From contig MNCI01024020.1 in the NCBI GenBank assembly GCA_015680685.1, positions 187,675 to 251,674 of the forward strand: a stretch of DNA of 64,000 bases, read 5' to 3'. The stretch's first letter is position 1; the number at the start of each line of letters is the position of its first letter. The translations under genes and the position numbers were made by a program. A model generated the notes under the pieces. The model saw only the letters and a program-made list of their open reading frames with translations, searched no databases and had not been told where the DNA came from. Shown here one piece after another: positions 1-12,535 of the stretch. The stretch comes from Gnetum montanum. Lineage: Eukaryota; Streptophyta; Gnetopsida; Gnetales; Gnetaceae.

Positions 1-37
1 TTGTGTATAATATAACTAATCTAGATAACTAGCACCA

Positions 38-55
38 TCCTTGACAATGGTGCCA
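38..55 (-). other. Primer-binding site of Athila element G (tRNA-Asp type, decayed)
   Basis: Read on the minus strand the site is TGGCACCATTGTCAAGGA, one base after the LTR end. Athila-type elements commonly use TGGCGCCGTTGCCGGGGA, complementary to the tRNA-Asp 3' end. Most of the differences are CG-to-CA or CG-to-TG changes expected from methylated-cytosine decay. It fixes the orientation of the neighbouring LTR: the element body runs leftward out of the window. Confidence 0.75.
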
Positions 56-809
56 ATGATGAGCAGTGAGGTACCCCTATGCTCAACCATATGAATCACA
101 AGCATTCACGCACAATTCGGTTGAATTCTATGGACAGGACTAGTTGTGGCATCTAGATTTCTATGCCTTAATCATAGTTTGCTATCTTCCTACTTGGACT
201 AGTGGTAGATTTGTGATGTATGGTTTAGTCCAAAGTGAGGCATATGATTTTTATTATTTTATATTTTATTGTTCTATGATTAACAATAGGTTGAGACTCA
301 ATTTATAATCAATTCAACTAATCTAATTACTAATTAATAATCAACTACCCTAACATAAGTATCCGATCCCACTTTCCATATACATCTTGAACACATATAA
401 TGCTGCTAGGTTACTAAATGTTAAGCATTGTTGGGATCACTAAGAGTCATATGCATGCTTGAAGTGATTGTACTTATGTGCTTAATTAATTAACATGCAT
501 GAAAATGTAAATGTTAACTAAGTACATGAAAAGTAAATTTCATGGAAAGCAAATCTAATCTAAGTCAAAGTACTGTAATGAATAAGAATCAATCTTGATT
601 TTATTGCTGCTCATGGAATATATTCAGGTACAATGCTAGTTGAATAAGACTTCATACAATTGACTTAGATCCACTCTATGGACACTCATTGACTATTCTC
701 TATGATTACGGAATAAAACTACAAAAATACAGCTACTCTATTGACAAAACTATGAAAAACCAATGCAAAACTATTGAAACTAATGTCCAAATTGTGGACC
801 CAAGTACTA

Positions 810-817
810 TATTTATA
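810..817 (-). promoter_or_regulatory. TATA box of LTR G
   Basis: TATAAATA on the minus strand, just downstream of the hairpin repeats in U3. In the D LTR the TATA box also follows the palindromic block, so position supports the call. Confidence 0.5.
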
Positions 818-834
818 GGTCAGCATATACCTTG

Positions 835-950
835 TGACATTGGATACCTAACATCATGTCTTGGATCTGACGTTGGATACTCGACATCGCATTCTAATCC
901 TGACGTCAAATACCTGATGTTGAGGCTCGAACATCAGGTACCTAACATCG
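835..950 (-). repeat. Hairpin repeat block in U3 of LTR G
   Basis: Four degenerate units of about 30-33 bp on the theme TGACGTTGGATACCTAACATC start at 835, 868, 901 and about 930. The last two form a perfect inverted repeat: TACCTGATGTT (911-921) and AACATCAGGTA (930-940) around an 8-base loop. It lies where the D LTR has CG-rich palindromes, but the sequences differ. Confidence 0.6.
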
Positions 951-975
951 GAGCATACATAAACATGCTTCATCA

Positions 976-2940
976 ATAATGATGGTAAGAAGAGGTGATG
1001 GGAAGAGCATTGCACCTTTTATTTTATTAGTCCATACAAATTTTTATTTTTTCCATCTAAATTAATCCTATACTTGCTCTCATAAAATCAAAATGAGTGG
1101 TTGAATTAATACATATGAAAGCCTTTCTTACATTTAACCCATTACCTAGATGACTTGACTTCTCAAAATGTCATATTCTAAGACAAACTCTTATTCATTC
1201 TTAATCATAGTCATGAAAGCCTAGAAATCTCTTTGTTAGTGAACTTTGGTAATGTCAATTGCTACTTCCATCCAAATGCCAAATTCATTTGCTCCTAAGG
1301 ATCAATATTATGATACTTGACCCAAGCCTTGATCACATTCAAACTTGAAATTCTTTCTTTGTTTGATCATGAAATTGTAATCCTTGTTGGGATTTGGGCT
1401 TGATTAGTGTAGCCAAAGGGATCGATGGGAGGTTTTTGATAAAGAAAAATTTGGGGAGCCTATTGTGCATACATGCATAGATGGAAGAAAAGAAAGCTAA
1501 AATATTAACTTCTAGATGTTCTATAGGACGTTGCAGTAGTTTAGTTTCATCAATGGTTGGACCTTGGAACAATCAAGACTAGATTACATTAAAGTGGTAG
1601 GTGTGACCTTGCACTTAGAAGGGAGACCTAAAGGATAGATCCCTATCATATGGATGATTAGTAGTGAAGGGATGTGGTAGTGGATCTCACATGGGGTGTA
1701 GGACATGCTCATGTGCTACATGAGCTAGTTAAATGGTTGGCTAGGGATCTAGTGATGTTGCACTCTCATCATTTCTCTCTCCTATCTATCATTTATTCTT
1801 GATCTCTTCCATTCCATTCTTATTCATTGTTGTATATGGTAGGAAGTTGATTGGGGAAAATGGAGGATAATATTGGGCCATCCAAAGGGATAGATTTTCT
1901 TTTGATGCTAATGTCTCACTAGTTGTTGGGAATCCATGGGTCTTTCATCAACAAGATTTACGAGAGCAAGAAAGGCCAGTGCTTGCTATGGTAAGGATTC
2001 ACTTGTGAATCAAGTAAGTGAGTTAATGTTTATTTCCTAGTAATGGTGGTGGATGCATTCCATAAGGCACTTGATTAATCTTCCACTTATGTGAGTATTG
2101 ACTCTTTATGCTTTAAGATTTGATCATGATAAGTCCTTCTTAGTTCATCTCATTTGTGCTTGTATTTCATTCTTTTTGGTGCTTTAATCATTCTCTTGTT
2201 TTTCTAACCCATCTTTCCTAGCTTTTGGTTTATGGGAATGCATAAATTAATCAATCAACCCAATTCCCAGGATTCTAGATGTTACAAAAGGTAAGTTTGT
2301 AATGTTCTTATTGTCTTACCCAGATGCCTTGTTAGGTCAATTCGTGATGATTCAGATGTATTGTTGACCTTGTTAGTGGCTCTCGAGGCAAAGGAAGATA
2401 AGTTGAGGGTGTCAATGATAAAGTTTTATGGTTTTCCATTCTTGGAAGAGTGTGCTAATACACCCCTATGTTAGCATCCCTAAGCCAATGCACCCTCCTT
2501 GCATCAACAAACTAGTATAAATGGAGGGGAAGAGGGGTTCCTCCTAGGACTGTTTCATACTTTGCTTTCTTGAATTTTACTTTCCTTTACTTTCTTCAGC
2601 CACAAACAAGAAAAAAACTACTGAATTTCCACCTCCAAGGTTGGATTAGTGATATTTTTACACGTATTCTTCTATGTCGTTTGTGTTCTTGCTATATTCA
2701 AGCCTAGTGTCTTGTAACTTAGTCATGGGAGAGAGGCATAAATCCATTTATGTATTTGATACATCTAGTAGTTATTTAAGGATTTCTACCTTATTTGTAC
2801 TTGCCCATGCATGCCATGATTTCATAGTTGTGATAATGTTTTTTAAGTATTTCCAAGGGTTATGTTTATCATTGTTTTCACATGCAATTTTTGTAATGAA
2901 AGTATAATGCCTACGGAAGTTAGTTCATTTTTACTAGTCT
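976..2940. other. Unassigned A/T-rich DNA with a promoter-like patch
   Basis: No protein homology could be recognised on either strand. A TATAAAT at 2516-2522, preceded by CCAAT (2485) and followed by purine-rich GGAGGGGAAGAGGGG, looks like an LTR or gene promoter. The following 400 bp, T-rich with a small open frame (2674-2907), could be a transcribed leader or the U5 of an LTR whose edges I could not find. This may be older retroelement sequence into which G inserted, but that is only an inference. Confidence 0.3.
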
Positions 2941-3059
2941 TCATAGCTCACCATGTTAGGGTAGCTGTAGTAAAAGCTTTGTAGATTAAGGAGGATTGAG
3001 GTTAAATAATCTTGGGCCTTCATCTATTGACCGATGCATGAACCATCAGTTTCTAAGGA

Positions 3060-6000
3060 GGAGAAAGAAGAAGAGAATAGATCTTATCATTTAGAACTTA
3101 TAGAAGCTACTTGAGAAAGACCTCTAGCTAGAATTAGAGCATAAAGGTGAGAGCATTAAGACATGGGCATATCAACCTCCTCCTCTTCTTCTTCTAGAAT
3201 GACAATGGGGGATGTATGTACCATCACCTCACCAAACAAAGCATTTAGATCATCTATGTCTACCTTAGGTTGCTATAGGAGTGCCTCTTCTACATGCCTT
3301 TATTCTTCTTCTACAACAACTTGGGCTGCTAGGACCTTATGCTTATCTACAACCATAGCGCATAGAAAATTGATTAGCATATGAAACCATAATATAACCA
3401 TAACTCTCAAAATAAAATAAAATAGCCAAAACTTAAATGAAGAATACCTATGACTGCCTACTATGATGGCTTAAGCTTAAACTTAAGATTTTTTCAGGTT
3501 GGGTTGATATGATGCTAATGGTTCTTCCTCCATGGATCTCTTAAGTTTCTTCCCAATTGCCCCTTAAGCCTTCCTACATCATTGTTTGGCCTCTAGGATT
3601 CTTGTTTGAAACATGAGAGGCTTCTCATCATTTGTGCTATCAAGGGACTCACATAGCCTATCATCAAGATCCTTGGTGGCAATGGCTAGTGAATCATCCA
3701 TTCCCTCTTGTGGGTTCTAGGCCTACACCATTGGATAAATGTGCTATATCCAAGGCATAGAAAGTTGGCTTAGGTCTTAGGCAACCCATCTTCCATTTCT
3801 ACACACCACTAGAAACTTCACAAACCTCTTCAAGTAACCTGCAAAGAATGCAAAATGTAGGTGGATTATTGTAGAGGCATCTACATGGAGTCAAAGGATC
3901 TCCTACTAAAGCTTAGCAACCAAAGCAGTTGTCCAACTGAACTTGGTATCATCCATCAAGACCTTCTTAAAGGTCCACCCCTACATGATGCCAATCACCT
4001 TCTTTTGCAATAATAGTTTGGGAAATGCATGAGACCTAAATAAAGGGTATACTTCTTTTGTATCAGGGTTCATGAAGTTATTCATAGAAATTTCGTAGTG
4101 GCCCATGTTGGCACCAAGCCACTTCAAAACTTCCTCATGATGTCCCAATTCCTTCATTATTCTAGTGGCAACCTTCATCTTGTCAATAGAGACACCAAAA
4201 AAGTTGTAAAAGAGGTCCTCATCAATGTCCATGTTAACCTTCACATTCCAAATGATGGTGCTAAAATGACCAACCTTCTTGTCAAAGGAGTCTATGATGT
4301 GAAGCATCTCCATAACAGAGATGGAAGGGATAGGTGCCATAAACAAATCAAGAAAACCTGCACATTGGATGTTTACTTGAATGTACCTAGGTGCATGTTC
4401 CCTTAGCCACTCCTATGCTATTATCACCTCACCAGATTTCTAGATGAGGCTATCCTCATGGCATGCTACTGAAAGTGGTATGTTAACATTAGCAGAGGTG
4501 GAAGGCCTTGCAAAGCAACAACCAAATAGTTGGCATCAACATAGGCATGTTTAATAACTAGTTAAAGTGATAGAACACTTAGATTTTCATGATCATGAAA
4601 CATTAAATGTTATAGCTCTTATGTTTACCTTTCCTCTTCTTCTTTGTTGTGGTTTTAGCAAAGGTCCCAATAGCAAGGGTTTGGTCCAAAGAGTTCATGG
4701 AGCCTACCCACCAGTTATGTATCATCCCCTCATCCTTACACTTCTTATAGACAAGGTTGAACCTTGTGGTGTATTCACCAAAGTCCCCTCTTAATTATTC
4801 ATCTACAATAGGTTTGATTTGGGAGCCATTAATGAATTCATCTAGAGTAGTTTGAGCCATTGCCAAGGTTTGATCATTAATGATCAAGCCTTGATCATTG
4901 ACTTTGTACTTGCCAAAAGTTCATAAAACCAATGAAGTTAGCAAAGGTAGTTTAGCCAATAAAGCCAAAAAAAATATAAAATGTCATAACAACCATGCTT
5001 ATCCCTATAGATTGTACATGATGCTAGGAAGGTTCTAAAATAATGTGTGGGCTCTATGCACCACCATCAGAGTATTGTCAACATTATACTAACTATACTC
5101 TATCATAGTCTAGATCTTGGTAAGGTAAAGTGGGCTAATCATGTTTGCTAATCCCCATGCTATCTTAGGAGGTATACTGTTAGTAATAAACCTAAAAATT
5201 AGGCTAGATGTCAAAGATAGTAGGGTCTCTACTATGGGCCTAGCCACATTTGTAGACAAGTGTCACCATAGCATCACACTTAAGTTTTGTAGAATGTAGG
5301 CAAGGAATTTCCTTGTCCCAGGTTAAAACCACAGTGAAACCTTTCCCACAAGGCATGTTGAGGAGTGGGGTGTTGGCCCTGGAGTGGCCAATATAGCATA
5401 AAATGCCCACCAACTTCACAATGATGAGGATGGACTTCAAGTAGACCCTACATGAAATAAAGCAAAAACATTATGACCAATTAGAATTTCTTAACAAGTT
5501 TGGACAAGCATCCTAGTCAGGGGTGAAATTAGCTCCTGTAAAAATATCTAAGGTGTTTATTCAGTTTTTTTTAAGAATTTCCATAAAAATAATTGTTACA
5601 ACCTTTCATACCCTTTTACTTCATAGCCAAGATATTATAGCCAAAACTCCATAACCAGAATTAAGCCTTAGTTCAAACCATGTATAAACTTAGAAAAAAG
5701 CATTAAAACATAGAAAAGAAATATAGGCATAACAAAAAAATTGATAAAAATAGCAAAAGCCTTACTTTTCTTAAGAAACAAATTTAAAACATAGGTTTTA
5801 CCTATTTAACAATCCCTAAAGGCATGGGAGTTGACAAGAAAAATATCTACTACATCAATCTCCAAAGGGGTAAGGTGTTACAACTAGAATTTTTTCTTAT
5901 GACATAGCCATAGCCAAAAAAATTCATATAAGATCCAATTTTAATAATTCTAGCATGGAAGGAATATTGAAATCACAATCTTTGTAGCCATGACCATTAT

Positions 6001-6990
6001 AACTAGAGATACATAACTAATTTCAGATGAGACATGGACAAATCTAGCAAAAGTCATAGCCATCAACATTAAAATATTTTTGCATAGGGTTGGTAAAATA
6101 TTTACCAAAAATTTGTTTGAGCTTCAAAAGGAGTGATTCCACAACTATTTGAAAGCTTAAATAGAGCCATACATACCCATTCTTAAAAAAAAATCAAAAC
6201 CCTTGCCATTTATTTAGAAAAAATTCACCAATTTGAACAAAAATTAAAAAATGGCACAAACCTTCTTTTGACATAGACCTAATAAAAAATTTATAAAAAA
6301 CTTGTTTCAAGTCCAATTAGAGTGATTCTACCTCTATTGGAAAGCTAAAGCCAACACCTGCCTAGCCAAAACTAAAAAAAAAGAAGAAGCCAAAACCCTA
6401 CTTTTTTCTTAGAAATAATTTTTGAATTTTCATGAAATTCTAAAAATGACATAGAAGACCTAACTACATGACCTTTGAAAAATAGCCATAACTTAATTGT
6501 TTGAAAGCAAAATTGAATGAAATAATAGCTATTAGAAAGACTAAATAGAGGGATAAAAATACATAACATCAAATTTTAAAAATATGCCATCATTTTCTTA
6601 AGAAACAAATACAACATTGCTTGCTTTTTCATGAAAAAATCAACAAAAAGTTGAAAATTCATAAAACCCAACTTAACATAGCCTTAAAGAAATAGCAAAA
6701 ATAGCCAAAATAATCAATACCAAGATCCTAAGATCCTCAGAGCTACCAATATTGACAAAAAATAGTCAAAACATCTTTTCCTCCAATCTTTCATACTAAG
6801 CATGGAAACCCCAACATGGAAAAAGGTAGAAAACACTAAAAACAACTTAACAACCCTAAAATGATCAAATTTTAATACTAGGAAGAAATAGGAAATACTA
6901 GCATCCTTAGAAACCCACATGCATGACTAGAAACATCAAAAAATGATAAAAAGTAAGGTCTCTTACTTCCTCCATGTTGGAGCTCCCTCT
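3060..6990 (-). pseudogene. Antisense multi-exon gene in element B, partial and decayed copy
   Basis: This gene lies on the strand opposite to pol. Its translation matches the copy in element C (41574-46850). One matched block is DLFMAP...ML.IIDSF...V..F, followed by V.V..D..., an HEEV stretch and YPLF.S..FPKLL (about 4346-3981). A second is a VG(I/L)LCYI block (5440-5240), a third VETLL...SSLI (about 5235-5170), and a fourth a lysine-rich stretch followed by an intron. That intron (3347-3447, minus: CATAG then GTATTC, ending TTGTAG before ATAAGC) sits at the same place as the C intron 45099-45188. Other likely signals are an acceptor CATGTAG at about 5448 and a donor GGAAGTAAGAG near 6960. 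The upstream leader (about 6060-6170) is also conserved with C. Stops and frameshifts are frequent and the 3' exons are missing. I do not recognise the protein family. Confidence 0.6.
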
Positions 6991-8560
6991 TCCACACTAG
7001 CTAGAATGGAAGAAAGGGGAATAGTCTAGGGAACTTCAAAATGACCTTTAAACACGTCAAGTATATGCTCTATAGTCTTACATAATCCCTAAGACTAGTT
7101 TCATGCCTTCTAGAGCTCTCAAACCTTATCAAAGTGATTAGAAATGATCAAAAAGCTACTTTCAAATCTTCCACACTAAGCATAATATTCCTAGTGTTGA
7201 AAAAAGCGGAAAGCTCAAAAACCATGTAGCAAACCTTCAAATTAGTTGGTTTTGACCCTAAACACTAGTCCTTGACCTCGACAATCCTAGAAGCACACAT
7301 GCATGATTGATTGAGCTCAAACTGGCCTATATCTAATATTTTTGAGTCTTCCATGTTGGGGATCCTCTTCTCCATGTTGGGTAGCATGGAGAATGAAGGG
7401 GAAACTCATTTTAAGTTCATAGATACCTCAAAATGACATCAAATGATCTTACATGCATTTTAGAACCTTGTATTCACCCTCTGGAGTCTTCAAACCTCAG
7501 AAAACTTATGTCAAATTGTCAAAACATGGTTTCCCCTAATCTTCCACACTGACCTCCATAGCGCTAGCTTGGAAAAGGAGGGAAAGCCTAGAAAACACTT
7601 AGGAATACTTAAAACTATCAAATTTTAACATGAAACCCTAGCCCTTTGTCCCAATGACTTTGGAAGCTAACATGCATAGTCAATTGTGACTTGAATTAGT
7701 CTAGATTTGCAATTCTTGCCTGATCCACATTATAGAAGGTCTCTTCCACACCAGGAAGCATGGAAACAGAGGGAAAAAGCTACTTTTCTACTTTTGGTGG
7801 CAAGATGACACTTTTGAATGCCAAAGATCTACATCAAAGAAGCTTAGGACCTCATAGCCTTGAGGTTTTAATTATTTGGCCTTATTTTGATGTTCAAAAA
7901 TATATTCCCCCAAAATCCTCCATGTTGGAGCAACTTCCCTAGTGCGAAAATAAGGGGCTAAGATCTTAGATGACCTTGCATGACTTTCAAATATGCCCAA
8001 AATTAGCCAAAAACTTGCAAAATCATGATCTATAGCCCTAGGAACTTAGGAACTAGTTGATGTGCTCTTAAACCATCCTAAAATCATGGAACAAGTGTTC
8101 CCCCATCATTCCATGCTAGGGATACTATATCCAATGTGAAAGAAGGGGGGAAAGCTACTGCAACATGTTTTGACACCAAAAACTAACTCCAATGGCCTCA
8201 AAACAAGGCTGGAGGATGTACAACTTCTAGATCTAGGTTCTAGCTACATGTGTGATCATGTTTGACCTTGTTTTTTCTTGGATTTTAATTCTTCATGCTA
8301 AAACCCCTCCTCTTTAATGCTGGCTAGTGTGAAAATAGGAGAAAGCCTGCAAAACCTACTTTTTGGCCTTTGCAAACCTCCAAAGTATCCTATTTTGATA
8401 AATCTATCTCTGAGATACCTTGGGGAGTCCCCAAGACCTCAATTTTGGATCTCTAAATGTCCCAAAACCTACTTTCCCTAGTTTCCACTCTAAGGGTTCC
8501 TTCTTCTACATTGGCCAACATGGAAACAAGGGAGGCCCAATGTGAAAGCTTCAAAACTCT
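6968..8560. repeat. Array of about 188-bp units with palindromic cores (element B)
   Basis: Nine degenerate units start near 6970, 7166, 7347, 7537, 7720, 7914, 8102, 8290 and 8480, spaced 181-196 bp. Each core reads roughly CTTCCACACTRG...CYAGYATGGAA followed by a purine run such as GAAAGAAGGGG, so the two arms can pair. Spacers carry recurring phrases such as CAAAATGACATCAAA. The array ends against the putative first exon of the antisense gene at about 6990-6960 and lies a few hundred bases before the RT region. The same place in element C is filled by an array of the same unit length. Confidence 0.7.
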
Positions 8561-9203
8561 TAATTTTCATGTCCAAATAGCCCAAAATATCCCTAACTGA
8601 TTCTTGAACTCACCTAATGACCTTGTAGCTATAAATCATGGCTCTCTAAGGCCTCAAACTAGAAAAACGTAACCTTTTAATCTATATTGTCCAAGTTTTA
8701 CCATATGTAGTCTATTTTACTTAATGTAGCATTGTTACATGATGTTTTGACCTATTTTTGTCCTTGTGCTACATTGTTGACCTTGTTATGGCCTTTATAT
8801 GGTCTTATATTTTCTTTATTTAGCTTGTTATAGCCTTATTTACCTTTGCTTAGCTTTTTATTAGTATCAAATAGGGGGGTTTGACCTTCCTTGACCACCA
8901 TTTAACACCATGTGACCATGGCCTGCTATGGCCTTAAATTGGCATCATGACCTTCTATGGCATTAAACTGGTAAAATTATAAACTTTGTTGACCATTTGT
9001 AGCCTTATTTCTCCTACTTCCCCTTGCTTAACATTTATTTGGTTTCTATTGTACTTTTTTTGACTTGCCCTTATCCTACTCATAGCCTTGAATGACCTTG
9101 TTTACACTAGATTAGCAAGTATTTGCCCAATTTTATCATTTTATAGCATTTTTTATGCACTTTTACCTAGGTGCCACTTAATATGATTTTGGTTGACATG
9201 TAG
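8561..9203 (+). other. Spacer before RT in element B, with candidate 3' splice site
   Basis: T-rich DNA with two sense copies of the family motif (C)TATGGCCTTAAATTGGCA at about 8925-8975. It ends in TTGACATGTAG (AG at 9202-9203), a plausible 3' splice site directly before the first recognisable RT-region codons. Ogre elements of the Tat lineage are known to splice an intron between protease and RT; applying that here is inference. Confidence 0.45.
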
Positions 9204-12200
9204 GATCAAAGTATGAGTACCTAAGAGTAAATCACTTTGCCTTTGTATCTACATGGACCTCACGGTGATGTTGAATCATGTATCAACCCTTATTCCCTAG
9301 ATCTTGAGCCTGAGAGTCTTGTTGACCATGTAGCCTTGATAGAGAAACCTCTAGAATGGCCTAAAGACCTAGTCAAAACCCCTGACTTAGAGGTGGTTGA
9401 CATAACCAAAGACTCTCTAGTTGAGGTTCTTGTTAGAACACATAGTGGTGAGGAGAAAACCCTTAAACTAAGTTCCTTACTAAAACCTCGATAGGCTCAA
9501 GACATTACCAAGGCCCTACAAGGTAACATTAAGGTGTTTTCTTGGTCATATGAAGATATGCTAGGCCTAGACCCATGTTTGATCTAGCATAACATCATAT
9601 TGGACCCTAGCATTAGACTAGTTAAGTAAAAAGTACACAAGATTAGACCTAATTTGGCCTTGGCAATTCATGATGAGATCTTAAAGCTCTACTAAGCTAG
9701 TTTCATTAGGGATGTTGGCTACATAGAATGAGTGTCCAACATAGTGATAGTTCCTAAGAAAAATGGGAGTATCCATATTTGCATCAATTTTTGAGACATA
9801 AATAAAGCAACCATCAATGGTGACTTTCCTCTACCTAGTATTGATTAACTTATCAATATTATGACCAGACATGCCTTGTTGTCCTTTATGGATAGATTCT
9901 CGAGATATAATAAGATAAGGATCAACCTAAGACATGAACTTAGCATAACCTTCATGGCCCCTTGGGGTACCTTTTTCTATATCATGATGCCCTTTGGCCT
10001 TAAGAATGCAGGAGCAACCTACTAGAGAGCCATGACCTATATCTTCAACAATTACATGCTAGGTTTACTCAATGATTATGTAGATGATATAGCTGTTACG
10101 TCCAAAGTGGTTGATGATCATGCTAATGATCTAGAACTTGTTCTTAAATGATGCCTTAAGTATGAGCTTAGGCTTAATCCTAAGAAATGTATCTTCTGTA
10201 TCAAGACTAATAAGATGCTTGGCTTTGTAGTGTTTGAAGCATGGATATATGTTGATCCTAATAAGGGTAAGGCCATATCTAAATTAGTAGTGCCTACCAA
10301 CCTAAAGAGCTTTAGGGATTGCAAGGTAGATTGTAATTTATTCATAGGTTGATCGCTAGACTTAGAGATAAGTTATAGCCCATGCAACATTTTCTTAAGA
10401 AAGGTATTCACTACGAGAGGATGGTTCAATGCTAAGAGGTCTTTGAAAACCTTAATCAATAGTTGAAACAACTATCAACACTCTATCCTTGATAAGAATG
10501 GTAAACCATTTTACATCTACCTTTCCATCTTTGATACATCAATTGCCTTTCTACTTTTTCAAAAACATGATGATGGAGTAGAAATGCATGTATACTACCT
10601 TAGCCATGCATTAGTTGTCCACAAGACCTAATAAAGTGAAGTAGAGAAGTATTGTCTAGCACTAGTATTCTCCTTAAAGAAGTGGAGACACTACCTCTTC
10701 AGAAGTCAAGTTAATATCATTTGCAAGGACAGCATACTTAGACCCATGATGATCAACATCTATGAAAGTAGTCATATAGCCTAATGGAAAGCCATAACCA
10801 TGGAGTTTGACCTTTATTACATCTCTCAATCCTCAACAAAATATCAAGCTATAGTTGTATGGCTTATAGCTTCGCCCATTGATGACCAAGTAACCATAGA
10901 TCTTGAATTCCTTGATGAACACATTAATACCATTAACTGGATGCTTGAGGATTATGAGGTGGTCATGCACTTTGAAGGAGCTTTAAATCTTCATGAGGCT
11001 AGTGTTAATTCCATTATAACATTTCCATCTAGTGAAATCCAATCCTTCACCTATCATTTTTAGTTTTCATGTACCAACAACATAGTGGAGTATGAGGTTT
11101 TGATCACATGAATGATGGTAACTTATGACCTAGGAATTAGACACTTAATGATCAAAGGTGGTTCACAACTTGTTGTTAACTAAGTAACTAAAGTTTATGC
11201 ATGTAAAGATAAACACTTATAACTTGGAAGAAATTGTTATGATAATTTGTAGATGTTGATATCCAACACATACCTTGAAATAAGAATGTTATAGTTGATA
11301 TAATCACAACATTAACCCTTAGTGTTACATTAGATATGTTTAGTAAGTTGCTTACCTTAACCATGGACTATGCTATTTCCATCATGTAGAACACTAAGGA
11401 TATTATTTTGGCCATTGTTCATACTACTCTTGGCAAGGATTGGTATGACAATATCAAATTTTACCTTATGCATGACAAATCCTCACAGGGCTTGACTACT
11501 ACTTAGAAGGATGCTGTACACAAGTGATTGAAGTAGCATATCATCATAGGTGATAACACATTATGTTGGTGATCCAATGATGACATACTTGTAAAGTGCT
11601 TATGTAAAATTGAAGCCAAAAAAACCCTAGAGGAGGTTCATGAGGGCATTTGTGGAGGATATATAAGACCTAGAGCTATGACCACTAAGATCAGATGGTT
11701 AGGTTACTATTGGCCCCATATGGAAATGACTACTTGTAGAAGGTTAAGTGTTGTGACACATGCCAATGGTATAACAACCTCATACATGTACCACTAATTG
11801 AGTTGCATACCGTTTAGATTACATGGTCATTTTAGTGATGTGGGTTGAATATCATTGGAGCCATAATGCCTAAGTCTTTTATAGGGCATAGCTTCATCAT
11901 CACTACAACTGAATACTTTAACAAGTGGGTTGAGGCTATTCTCCTAAGGAAGACTACATCTAAATAGGTCTACAAATTCATCCTAGATGACATTGTAGCC
12001 CATTTTGGCATGCCAATGATCATAGTTATGGATAATGAACCACAATTTAGTAGCCATGAAACAAAATATTTCTGTCATGACCTAGGCATTAAGAATTCTT
12101 TCTTATCATCTTATTACCCTCAAGCCAATCGACAAGTAGAAGTAAGCAACAAGGCCATCATCAACTTGCTCAAGAAGATGCTCAATAATAGCAAGCACAA

Positions 12201-12483
12201 ATGGCATGAGTGGCTTTTCCATGCACTATGGGCCTATAGAACAACCTTCGCATGATAACTAGTATAACATCTTATAGCTTAGCTTATGGTTTTAAAGCTA
12301 TTTTACCTTTTGGATTGTAGGTGTCATCACTTCGAGTATTCTTGATCTACTTCATCAAAAATGAGTAGAATAAGGATTTCAAGATAGTAGCCTTGGACTT
12401 GATGGAGGAGCAATGTATGCAAGAACTTAAGAGAGGTAGAAGTAGTAGCATTACCATAACTTGATCATGCATAAGATCAAGGA
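9204..12483 (+). pseudogene. pol: Tat-type pol: RT, RNase H, second RNase H, integrase (decayed)
   Basis: The frame that opens at 9237 continues with stops through RT and RNase H. RT shows VPKKNGSIHICINF, PFGLKNAGATY and the catalytic YVDD at 10077-10088. RNase H follows with the KPFYIYLSI start (about 10505), VYYLSHALV and EKYCLALVFSLKKWRHYL. The second, archaeal-type RNase H shows NNIVEYEVLI, DLGIRHLMIKGGSQLVVN (about 11075-11185). Integrase has the GHSFIITTTEYFNKWVEA block (about 11886-11940), then a clean stretch 12010-12255 in another frame with DNEPQF and the catalytic glutamate in QANRQVEVSN. Coding similarity stops at about 12483, inside the integrase C-terminal region. Many stops (mainly TAG/TAA/TGA from CAG/CAA/CGA/TGG) and at least one frameshift make it non-functional. 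The enzymes would copy the RNA into DNA and insert it. Confidence 0.85.
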
Positions 12484-12535
12484 GGGTGGAAGTTTCCCCT
12501 TAATGTGGAGGCTCCACTTCAAGTGTGAAAACTAT

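Larger units (their letters stand above)
57..975 (-). repeat. 5' LTR of Athila-type element G
   Basis: On the minus strand it starts TGATGAAGC at 975 and ends CTCATCA at 57, directly before the primer site. It aligns by eye with the LTRs of element D (52403-53207): the shared tail around GAGGTACCCC, the stretch GAGGCATATGATTTTTAT, and the block AGTATCCGATCCCACTT. The two families are diverged. U3 holds a hairpin repeat block (835-950) followed by a TATA box, the same order as in D. Only this LTR lies in the window, so its target duplication cannot be tested. An open frame at 689-979 on the plus strand is a by-product of the hairpin repeats. Confidence 0.72.

Noticed and set aside
689-979. 96-codon open frame on the plus strand
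   Set aside because: It lies in U3 of the minus-strand LTR G; its repeated GYL/YLM residues come from the hairpin repeats and no family is recognisable.
3163-3384. Serine-rich 73-codon open frame
   Set aside because: It is the reverse of the acidic GAA/GAG-rich exon of the antisense gene, which has a counterpart in element C.
4098-4406. 102-codon plus-strand open frame
   Set aside because: Shadow of the minus-strand antisense gene exon whose translation matches element C.
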